Positions 34,265 to 43,979 of a stretch of 64,000 nucleotides of DNA are shown piece after piece (the first letter of the stretch is position 1; each line of letters opens with the position of its first letter). This DNA comes from Siphonodentalium dalli (Eukaryota; Mollusca; Scaphopoda; Gadilida; Siphonodentaliidae): NCBI GenBank assembly GCA_032622095.1, contig CP136064.1, positions 112,210,004 to 112,274,003 of the forward strand, written 5' to 3'. The notes under the pieces were generated by a model. It made no database searches. It had not been told where the DNA came from and was given only the letters and a program-made list of their open reading frames with translations. Position numbers and translations under genes: made by a program.

Positions 34265-34658
34265 CGAAGAAATATCTCTATTTTGGAGGGCACTCAGCAT
34301 TGGGGTTTACGGGACGACCGATGGATGGATGGTTCTGAGAGATGCGTTAGTTGACCTGTACTACACAGAGAGGGACGAACTTGGTGCGTCGGCACAAGAC
34401 TTACGGCACTCACCACTTTTGGCCGAATCAAGATTGATGGTTGAATTAGCGGCGACTGTTATACAGCGACCGATCGTCATGTTTGATGCTACCAAAGGCG
34501 GCTACAAATCAACACCAAGATTCAAGTCATCAATACCTCTAGTGTGGATCCCCCACGCTTGCCACGAGCATTATTGTGAATGCGAAATATGGACGAGGAG
34601 AGGAGACAAATCAATTGAAGTTTTGTCGAACAAAGAAGTTCAATGTGGCGGATTCTAA
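34265..34658 (+). pseudogene. OTU-type cysteine protease, C-terminal fragment
   Basis: Opposite in strand to all other Polinton genes. The frame is open across the junction and includes FWRALSIGVYGTTDGW ahead of the first ATG (34,329). The C-terminal OTU pattern follows: VELAATVIQRPIVMFDA, then SSIPLVWIP and HEHYCECEIW, whose His is the expected catalytic base. OTU proteins remove ubiquitin. The catalytic Cys should lie immediately before FWRA, exactly where the sequence is replaced, so the enzyme is truncated. The fragment ends 113 bases before the right terminal repeat and is followed by a histone-type 3' processing signal. OTU domains occur in several transposon classes; ownership by this Polinton is inferred from its position inside the terminal repeats. 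Confidence 0.7.
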
Positions 34659-34677
34659 ACTATAACAAAAATAAAAC

Positions 34678-34693
34678 GGCCCTTTTCAGGGCC
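34678..34693 (+). terminator. Histone-type mRNA 3' stem-loop
   Basis: GGCCCTTTTCAGGGCC forms a six-base-pair stem with the four-base loop TTTC. It is preceded by AATAAAAC and followed by ACCA, matching the replication-dependent histone 3' end consensus bound by SLBP. It starts 20 bases after the TAA of the OTU fragment. A purine-rich GAAAAGAAA at 34,705-34,713 sits where the U7-snRNA-binding downstream element is expected. No histone coding sequence is nearby. The element would give the OTU transcript a non-polyadenylated, S-phase-linked end. Confidence 0.85.
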
Positions 34694-34770
34694 ACCAACT
34701 GATCGAAAAGAAACTCTTGATAGCTAATTGATATTTTCCAAAGTGAGATTTTCCTTTTGAAAAAAATAAT

Positions 34771-35050
34771 TCTAAGTCCATTTTCATTTTTTCGATCAGA
34801 AATGTCACATCAATGACAGGAACATCTATCCTCAGGGGGTAACTATGGCCTAGTACCCCCCAGACAGGGGGTACTGGGCCATAGTGTCCATGTCTGGGGG
34901 GTACTGGGCCATAGCGTCCATGTCTGGGGGGTACTGGGCCATAGTGTCCCTGTCTGGGGGGTACTGGGCCATAGTGTCCCTGTCTGGGGGGTACTGGGCC
35001 ATAGTGTCCCTGTCTGGGGGGTACTGGGCCATAGTGGCCCCATTACTACT
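34771..35050 (-). repeat. Polinton right terminal inverted repeat
   Basis: The inner unique part (34,771-34,845) is the reverse complement of 24,277-24,351. The 30-bp minisatellite follows: one unit in one orientation, a flip at ~34,862-34,872, then about six units in the other orientation to the terminus at 35,050. Left and right repeats thus share both edges but differ in array length and flip position. Confidence 0.92.
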
Positions 35051-37425
35051 TATGTCGGCCAAATCGTGTGTTCTTACTGTATTTCGTTATGGACCATCGA
35101 TACAATGTCATTTGCACAACAAATACCCGACTATCCTCGTTAAAAATCGGTTAAACTGCGTTCGGGGAATTTGCTGAACGGCTCGATATGAACTGCTGAA
35201 CGGGATTTTGAACTGCTGATCTGGGGTGGACGTCGGCCAAATGTTTTTTTTTTCATGTACCTGGTTATGAGCCATCGATAAAATGCCATTTGCATCACCT
35301 ATACCGGAATATATTTGTTAGAAATCAGTTAAACTGAGTTTTGGAAATTATGCTGGACTGCCCCAAATAGAGTGCTGAACGGGATTTGAACTGCTGAACT
35401 GGGGTGTATGTCGGCCAAATCGTGTTTTCTTCCTGTATTTCTTTATGCACCATCGATAAAATGTCATTTGCACAACACTTACCCGACTATCCTCGTTAAA
35501 AATCGGTTAAACCGCCTTCGGTGAATCTGCTGAACCTATATATGTGAACTGTTGAACGGGATTTTGAACTGCTGAACTGGAGTGAACGTCGACCAAATGG
35601 CTTTCTCCATGTACCTGGTTTTGTCCCATTAATTACAAGTCATTACACCACCTAAACTCAACTAACTTCGTTACAATTGAGTTAAATTGCGTTCGCGATA
35701 ATCTGCTGAACTGCAGCTGCCGTACTGCTGAACGGGATTTTGAACTGCTGAACGGGCATGGTGGGCGGTGAAAATGTGTCCCATTCCTGTATTGGCATAT
35801 AACACATGTATTACCTGTCATTTACACAACCTAAAACCCACCGTCGTCGTTATATTTGAGTTAAACTAAACTCGGGAAATCTGCAGATCAGCGTTTTAGG
35901 TGATAATCTGCTGATCTGCCCCAAATATAGTGCTGAACGGGATTTTGCACTGCTGAACTGGCGTGTATGTCGGCCAAATTGTGTTTTCTTCCTGTAATTC
36001 GTTATGGACCATCGATATAATGTCATTTGCACAACAAATACATGACTATCCTCGTTAAAAATCGGTTAAACTGCGTTCGGGGAATCTGCTGAATTGTTCC
36101 CTGAAAAGTGCTGAACGGGATTTTGAACTGCTGATCTGGGGTGGATGTCGGCCAAATGGTTTTCTATCCATGAACCTGGTTATGAGCCATCGATAAAATG
36201 TCATTTGCATCACCTATACCAGAATATCTTTGTTAAAAATCAGTTAAACTGAGTTTTGGAGATTCTGCCGATCTGCCCCAAATACAGTGCTGAACGGAAT
36301 TTTGAACTGCTGAACTGGGGTGTATGTCGGCCAAATCGTGTGTTCTTACTGTATTTCGTTATGGATCATCGATACAATGTCATTTGCACAACAAATACCC
36401 GACTATCCTCGTTAAAAATCGGTTAAACTGCGTTCGGGGAATCTGCTGAACGGCTCGATATGAACTGCTGAACGGGATTTTGAACTGCTGATCTGGGGTG
36501 GACGTCGGCCAAATGGTTTTTGTTTTCATGTACCTGGTTATGAGCCATCGATAAAATGCCATTTGCATCACCTATACCGGAATATATTTGTTAGAAATCA
36601 GTTAAACTGAGTTTTGGAAATTATGCTGGACTGCCCCAAATAGAGTGCTGAACGGGATTTTGAACTGCTGAACTGGGGTGTATGTCGGCCAAATCGTGTT
36701 TTCTTCCTGTATTTCTTTATGCACCATCGATAAAATGTCATTTGCACAACACTTACCCGACTATCCTCCTTAAAAATCGGTTAAACCGCCTTCGGTGAAT
36801 CTGCTGAACCTATATATGTGAACTGTTGAACGGGATTTTGAACTGCTGAACTGGAGTGAACGTCGACCAAATGGCTTTCTCCATGTACCTGGTTTTGTCC
36901 CATTAATTACAAGTCATTACACCACTTAAACTCAACTAACTTCGTTACAATTGAGTTAAATTGCGTTCGCGATAATCTGCTGAACTGCAGCTGCCGTACT
37001 GCTGAACGGGAGTTTGAACTGCTGAACGGGCATGGTGGGCGGTGAAAATGTGTCCCATTCCTGTATTGGCATATAACACATGTATTACGTGTCATTTACA
37101 CAACCTAAAACCCACCGTCGTCGTTATATTTGAGTTAAACTAAACTCGGGAAATCTGCAGAACAGCGTTTTAGGTGATAATCTGCTGATCTGATCGATAT
37201 GAACTGCTGAACGGGATTTTGAACTGCAGAACGGACATAGCGGCGGTCCAAATATGTCCCCTTCTTGTATTGGTATATAACACATATATTACGTGCCATT
37301 TGTACAACCTACAGCCCGCCATCGTCGTTATATTTGAGTTAAACTAAAATCGGGAAATCTGCTGATCAGCGTTTTAGGTGATAACCTGCTGATCAGCTGC
37401 TGATTCAGCGTTTTAGGTACACCCG
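35051..37425 (+). repeat. Satellite array right of Polinton with higher-order structure
   Basis: Thirteen or so ~180-bp monomers. The block 35,220-35,830 recurs at 36,490-37,100 with very few differences and an offset of 1,274 bases, equal to seven monomers, so a higher-order repeat is present. The array ends in CTGATCAGC-rich palindromes and TTTTAG-TACAC, the same end as the copy at base 747. Frames of 60-63 residues across it are not genes. Confidence 0.92.
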
Positions 37426-37429
37426 CTTT

Positions 37430-39640
37430 CATATGGTATATAGATTATGTCGATCGGCCGTGTATAACAGATTGTTTAAGAAAAAGAATAATGCCCGCCA
37501 AATATCGTGATGTTGTTACGCCGCCATCTTTATACTTTATATGGATTCAACACAAGAGTCATAAACATTTGTCGACATCTCTCAACATTCCAGATGGGAC
37601 CACCGAGCACAGTCATCACAAGGAATTGCTTTATCTTCATTCTTTACTGATTGTGAGCAACGACAACAAATGGACCGTGGCCAGAGATAATGATGCATAT
37701 CTCCACAATACATAAGGGAATAGTCTTAGATGAATCTCATTGTGACTGTTATGCCAATCTTCGTGAACGTTCATACTTTCAAAATAGCGTACATGGCGCA
37801 GTGTGTTGTTCGGAAACTGTAGAAACACGGCGGAAACAATGGTGGTGATATTTCAACTTCCTTCCGGCTTGCAATTGTTGCAGAATTTGACCTCATTCCG
37901 TCCATTGTCAGGAATAAAGTCATTTCTCGTTTCACGATAGCTGCGAGCAAAAATAGTTCCACCCAGTTTGGAACTGGATAAGTTAGATGAGTGTGCTACA
38001 CGTTTACAGCAGTATTACTAGTATTGTTCTGCTAGTATCTCTTCATTACACGTACATTACCTTCCATCAAATGCCGTTACTTTGATATGACAATGTTGGT
38101 AGTTCATTATTTGGTTTGTATTTATCGTGATTGTTTATGGATGACTGAAGAGTCTGTTGAATTTACTTTCGCATTCGCCATCATACGAAATCTCGTGAGA
38201 TCTCTTTTGTGTTGGTCGTTCCAAAAAAAAAAATGCTTCAAACGACCTACCATGTCTGCAATACTTAGCTACATAGCTGCAGTGTGTGTATCCAACGAAA
38301 TGCGCGGAATATATACTCGCACATTCCCCAAGTCAGTGACATGTACTCAATATTAATGATGTCCATGCCGAACTGACGATAACTATTTTCAGAATGTCTA
38401 TGTTATAATACCATTTTCGAAATAGCATCAACCTGCAACTAAATTCAGAATGCCGTTTGATACCACTTATCGTTTTCTTTTTCACAATTTAAAAAAAAAC
38501 TAAACTCCTGAGAGGGTTTCTGCTCTCATCCAAATTCGAACAGGTGCCGAAAACAACGGAATGTTAATCATCTCTCCAACATACTAACTCACAGTTGTGT
38601 TGCTAGGTGCATGGCGGTGGTGGTGTTTCTAATTTAGCACATCGGTCACCCTGTAAGCGCCTGGACATTAGTCAAGGAGAAGAAATACATATAGTCAGAC
38701 ACATATGAGTAAGGGAAAGAAAACAAGCAATACGCGTAGGACTGTATGCCAACATATTATTAAAATTGTATGTGGGTAGATAAAGATTTATCTCAAAGAT
38801 AATTCCTAGCATGATGACAATTCGTTTAATTAAGTTTTATTTACCACCGAACTGTTCTGTTCGTATGATCAACGCCATTGATAACCTGCATTTCATCGCG
38901 GCTTCGCGGTCAAAACAAGAATAGTATTTTGGCTCAAGTTATGGGGGATATGACAAATGTGAATTGAGATCGCAAATGCATTAATAACAAATGAATCCGT
39001 ATCATATACCAAAAAAAAACAGAACCAAATTATCATGATATTGGTACAAAAAATAATACTAAAACAACTAATTCCGGTATCTGCTTAGAATGTTGCTCCT
39101 TTTCGAATGCAAGAAGACACTGCGGACTTCGTGTTTATCAATTGATATGTCGCCACGTTACATGCATGCAGCGTCTAACGAGCTACGAATGCACTAAGAC
39201 AAACTAATTAAAATAAAATCGGAAAGAAACCAAACAAAACGAAAATAGTTAATATATGTTAAAGTTATCGGGCTAATGAGCATTAAATATGTAACAGCCA
39301 CTTATCGGTCACATATAAGCTCCGCCCAAAATAGGCGGTCGATCGTGGTTTGGCATTCAATAAAGCCACTGTTCAGCAACTTTCATTATTTCACCCAAAC
39401 CTTGGGTGTTTATTTCACACCTGTTTCTGGGATAACCTGTGTGTCGACTGAGAACCTGTGTGTCAATTGAGGAGAACACACGGAGGATTTGTGTAAATGT
39501 TAGCCCAAACGACATTTCGAAGTAACGACGGCTTTGTTGTTTATTTCGAGGAATAATACCGCATCATATGAATTCAGCCCAAATATATTGACAGGTGTCA
39601 AGGGTCTAACTCTATACTGAGCAATAAAAAACTAAGATAA
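37430..39640. other. Unassigned stretch
   Basis: No gene, RNA or repeat recognised. Short frames at 37,491-37,715 and 38,087-38,356 show no domain and no splice support. Confidence 0.4.
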
Positions 39641-39649
39641 TAAATACCG

Positions 39650-40290
39650 AGTATATTTAATTTAACGCCAATGGGTCGTTTATGTGCATTTAAGAGTGTA
39701 TTTATGCCTAAAGCAAAGTGAAATAACGATCTTAAAATGAATTGGCCGGTATATTTTATTAGTTATCAGGGTTACCAGGGTCGTAGTTGCATAAATTACA
39801 ATATATCTTATTTTTATGCTAAGGTAATTGCGTGGTTATCTGTTGTAGCTTGATCGGTATCGATCGGTATTGAGGTTAACACAAATCCCATATATGGAAA
39901 TTCAAAATATGGAAAGTGACTTGCGCATGCGCAAAACAGATACAATGGTCTTCCTAAAAACGAAGCAATGAACGATTGATAACAACAAACACCGACCCAG
40001 TTAAATAACGACATTATATGGCGGTGTATTGCGTGTTTAAGAGTGTGTTGATGTCTAAATCATGTGATTAACTAATTACAAATTATTTCGACTACATATT
40101 TCGATAATTATCAGGTCCGCAGTTCGATTATGAAACAAAATTTCTGACTTGTATGTTAAGACTTTAATTGCTTGGTAATTATTGAGATTGCAGTTTCCTT
40201 ATATGGCATCTCCTTATTTGGAATTTTCTTGCGCATGCGCAGAAATGATAGAATTCCATGAAGACGTCGCCATTTTTATTATCAGTCCAG
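39650..40290 (+). repeat. Diverged tandem duplication (~340-bp unit)
   Basis: Two units share ordered blocks: 'gtttaagagtgt.tt.atg', 'agttatcagg', 'gtaattg' and 'tatggaaatt..atatgga', then the conserved 'cttgcgcatgcgcaaaa'/'cttgcgcatgcgcagaa' at ~39,919 and ~40,230. The TGCGCATGCGCA palindrome in each is the best preserved part. It is an NRF-1-like sequence by consensus, which may be coincidence. No coding potential. Confidence 0.65.
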
Positions 40291-40711
40291 ACAGAGAAAT
40301 TTGTATTGACTTGTTTCATTTATTTAATTTATGATGGCGATGTCATTTGATAAATAATAGTCAATTTTGTGTTGATAACACGATGGTAAGATCAGTTCTG
40401 CAAATATCCACCGCACCTGCGAAGTTTATTTGTATAATAGGAGATTTCAATAATCCTTTGTTGTGTTACTCTAGTAGTTGGCGTGTTGCCATTTTCTGCG
40501 ATTGCTAAATTTAGTCAAATTACTGGACCCTCTGAATTTTCTTTCGCGATTTAGATTTACAAATCAAAATAATTCAAATTCCAAATAAATCTTTTTCTTT
40601 TAACGAATATTTCTCCATTCACTATTTGTTATACTGATAATAATATTTTATTCTTTTGCCTTCCATTTTACTGTATTGTATCTGATTCAGAATCAGTCAA
40701 TCGCCATCATC

Positions 40712-42473
40712 ATGGTCAGAGCTGTGAGGGCAAATTTACAGCAGGGCTGCCAACAGTTTTCACCTTTTAATGGTGTTTAGTGTACAGCAATTGCTTTGGT
40801 AGCATTGTTATTTTTTTCATCTGGCCGGATCAACGATCAAAACCAAAATGATCAACTTGTGAACATTGATGCAAATGATTTGGACGGACTGTTAGAACAG
40901 GGAACGATTTTGTATTCACAGTTAGTTCAAACTGTACATAGGGACATTCTAAATTCAAACACTGGATATCTTGGACATTATCATTTGCCCGAAAATTTAG
41001 AGCCGTTTAACAATATTTTCCACATCCGATATGTTCGCGACCAATTTCATGGTGTTGTAAATGGGGATATAGACAGCGTTTTTGGGCAACAATCGTTTCT
41101 TGAATCATTGATTTCAGCATTAAGTCTTAGTGAATTTCACATTATAACATTTGGAGACATCACTGTTAGCTTTTATATTGACAGACCAAGAAATATATTT
41201 ACAATTTTTGACTCTCATCAACGAGATTTGTTAGGACGAACGTCATCTGGAGGTACAGCAGTTTTGTTGAATTTTGAGTCCTTTGATGAACTTATTCTGC
41301 ACGTGTTTGATAATTATGCAGGAATTTTTTTTGAGATCACTCCTATTATAACACAGACAGTGACAGCTATTGGAAGAATTGAAAGTGGGCCATTTATGAT
41401 TGATTCAGCAGTGAGCACCACAGCCGATAACGATTTAAAAACAAAGAAAATGTCGCTATAAATGTAACTGTTGAAGCATGTCAAGAAAGTGTAAATGAGC
41501 AATGTCAGGTGAAGAGTTCGAATCAGAGTTGTGGTATGCAAGTGCAGACAAATCAATCTGTGTGTGTTGAAAGCAAATTTCGGAATAGTGTTATGAATAA
41601 TACTAGTGATGTACATGTATGGGCTACCGGTAGCTGTAGTGATCACCAATATGCTTCAAGCTCATTAAAGAAGTGCTCCAAACGTTTAAGTAAGAAAAAC
41701 CATGCTTTACAACAGATGTTAATGTAGTCTTAAATGCTTCGGTGGACAATGATAGAAATTTTCTGTCAACAAATTTGTATGGTGTTATGTATGACACAAA
41801 TGTGCGATATACATGTAATCCAAATATTCCATATACTGTCGCATCATGTGAAGTGTATGACGATCATGTGGTTGCTGCCAGAAATCGAGCAGACTTACTC
41901 CGGATTAATAAAGATCATTGTTATGGTACATGTAGTAAAATCAATCAAAGGAAAAAAACAAAGGTGAATCCAGTACAGTTTGTTATTGAATGTAGTAATC
42001 AGATATTGCCTGTCAAGTGCGTTCCAATTGATCACACTTCCATATCATTGTGTATTGACCTAGACAATTTACATGAATTTCATTCACCTGTTTCATTTAT
42101 TTACTCTGTATCGGACAGTTTCACACCTCCAGTGTCTTTTGTTTATGAAGTTGACACATGGGTAGATCTATTAAATTTAGATTATGTGTCTGATGTTAAT
42201 CACAATGCTGAATATGAGTGTGCAATACGAGAGCGTGCTGATTTTGAATGTGGTATGTGTTGTAAATTCTTGTTCTCTAATCAATTGTCAAAGGTTCCAC
42301 GGCACATTTGCGATGATGTTTTGGATAATTTGGAAATTGCTAGGGATTCAGCTTTGTGTCGTAAATGCCACAGGTCTTGCGGACATGTAATTCCAGTCTT
42401 ACATAAGAAATTAAATTCTCTTTATGTTGGAATTATTCCATCGGAGTTGAAAGATTTATCTGTTCTTGTTTAG
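40712..42473 (+). pseudogene. Helitron-like element gene fragment: cysteine protease-like domain + Helitron N-terminal region
   Basis: A first block (40,712-41,400) contains CTAIALVALLFF right after an in-frame TAG at 40,778, and IFTIFDSHQRD near 41,205. It ends FFEITPI. This is the Cys...Asp-Ser-His pattern of a papain-like domain (herpesvirus tegument-protease-like) seen at the start of some animal Helitron proteins. After frameshifts near 41,450 and 41,697, the 41,742-42,473 frame ends with a zinc-type region (ECGMCCKFLF, LCRKCHRSCGHVIP) and IIPSELKDLS. That region normally precedes the Helitron Rep domain. Rep and helicase are missing, so this is a truncated, dead copy. Family assignment is from remembered motif patterns. 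Confidence 0.65.
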
Positions 42474-42479
42474 ATATTA

Positions 42480-43720
42480 TGTACAAATCAAATAAACGGG
42501 ATGTCATCCTTTAATAAAGTGTCGCATGTATCAGGTGAAGGTCAGTCTTCAGTTACCTTCACCTTTAGCATTCCACGGTGTACTCGCTCCCCGACTCTAG
42601 AAACGCAATCTGATTCCTATAGAGAAGCAGGATACCAACATGAGATTATCAATAATCAGATAATAGCAGCCGAAAGACTGTCAATTACCTTAAGGTATTT
42701 GGCTACTTCTCGTAGATCGGTGTTAATTATCTTCGTCAATGATGTCATGTCACGCTTGTTAATAATTTATTTGTTCGGAAATACTTATTGGGGGTCGAAA
42801 CGTATAAAATTAAACTACCACCACTTCCAAAAACAACACCGATAAACAATAACGCTCTTTTCTGTTCCATGCAATGGAAATGGCTATTTATTGTCCTGAT
42901 ATCAGTGATATAAATGAATGCCTATTAGCATTATCCTGAAATAAATTTATGCCACTTTGGCGAACATGGGAACCACGGTACAATTTATGCCATTTAGGCA
43001 CACTTCAGAGTGAAATCTGGGCTTATATTTCGGCGAGAATCCAAATCTAGATTCTCGTAAATATTCTCGCAAATTACCCTGGATTCTCGTGAAAAAGTAT
43101 ATATCAGCAAAAAGCAAAATCAGATGAAATATATGCCCTGGAAATATAGCAAATCGTTTAATGCTTTAGAATTTTTGTTTTCGGATATTTATATATATGC
43201 TTAAAGACATATTATGGACTTGTTATGGACTTTTTCGGGTGCGAGAAATTGATAAGTTAGTGCTCGGGCACTTTGCCAACCTGGGGAATGCTATCATTCT
43301 ACTAACATCACTGAAAATTTCCAAAGAAATCTACAACACGACTTCATAGAGAAAATCGTCTGAACTACTCCAAATTGTAAATATTTACACCTCGATTCGG
43401 GGCGCAACTATCGGCTATAATTAAACAAAAATGATTTCGCCATCGAGAGTCATTGCATTTAACTAATATATAAGAATGACGTTGTGTATCATCCATTTGG
43501 ATTAATATTCGTAACAAATAACTACTTTGAGAAAGATTATTCTTAATTTCTATTTGATCACTCTGCCCGGTGCCTGCCGGAGTGTTTCACGTCACTTTAA
43601 TCAAGGAAGACTGTTCAGAAAAACTGCATTTCAAGACCACCAAACAACTTTCCTTTTTAGGGCCACCACATCTTTCCAAAGATGTACTTCTTCCATTTTG
43701 CTATCAAAGACCGAAAAATG
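42480..43720. other. Unassigned stretch
   Basis: A small hairpin (GGTGAAGGT pairing with ACCTTCACC, about 42,533-42,563) follows the Helitron-like fragment. Nothing else is recognised. Confidence 0.4.
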
Positions 43721-43724
43721 TCGT

Positions 43725-43975
43725 TAAACTAGAGATCCAAATACCCCCTAAGGGCCCCTGTATCTTGAGATATTAAAGACCGAAAATGTCGTTAAACTAT
43801 AAAGACCGAAAAATGTCGTTAAACTAGAGATCCAAATACCCCCTATATCTTGAGATATTATAAAGACCGAAAAATGTCATTAAACTACAAAGACCGAAAA
43901 ATGTCGTTAAACTAGAGATCCAAACATCCCCACCCCCTATTTTTGAGACATTAAAGAACGAAATATGTCGTTACA
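43725..43975 (+). repeat. Minisatellite with 'aaagaccgaaaaatgtcgttaa' unit
   Basis: Six copies of a core close to AAAGACCGAAAAATGTCG, most followed by TTAAACTA. In some copies 'gagatccaaataccccct' and 'atcttgagatatta' come next. Unit length varies (about 40 or 75 bases) because the second block is present or absent. Confidence 0.85.
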
Positions 43976-43979
43976 CCAT

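Larger units (their letters stand above)
23902..35050 (-). mobile_element. Maverick/Polinton, integrated, internally deleted (11.1 kb)
   Basis: Both ends start AGTAGTAATGGGG when read inward and lie between a 6-bp target duplication (TATCTC at 23,896-23,901, TATGTC at 35,051-35,056; one mismatch). Six-base duplications and AG termini are Polinton hallmarks. The minus strand carries the Polinton core set: protein-primed DNA polymerase B, packaging ATPase, chromodomain integrase, penton, major capsid and adenain-type protease, in tight head-to-tail order. Typical elements are 15-20 kb. Here the polymerase N-terminal half, and whatever lay between it and a plus-strand OTU gene, is missing across a junction at ~34,260. 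Most reading frames carry a frameshift or stop, so the copy is defective, barring assembly indels. The insertion site is a satellite monomer whose empty form (TATGTC once) is seen at several places in this window. Confidence 0.95.

Noticed and set aside
34265-34700. A histone gene upstream of the stem-loop
   Set aside because: The upstream frame has OTU-type motifs and none of the histone-fold sequences.
23890-37425. A CRISPR array at the 30-bp or 180-bp repeats
   Set aside because: The 30-bp units are contiguous with no spacers, the 180-bp units are a satellite, and the surrounding DNA is animal.
40000-40300. A promoter with NRF-1 sites for the Helitron-like gene
   Set aside because: The TGCGCATGCGCA palindromes lie in a tandem duplication and their position relative to the dead gene is not informative.
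43640-43700. A second histone-like stem-loop at 'cctttttagggccacca'
   Set aside because: The 5' arm does not pair with the 3' arm; only the loop and downstream flank look similar.
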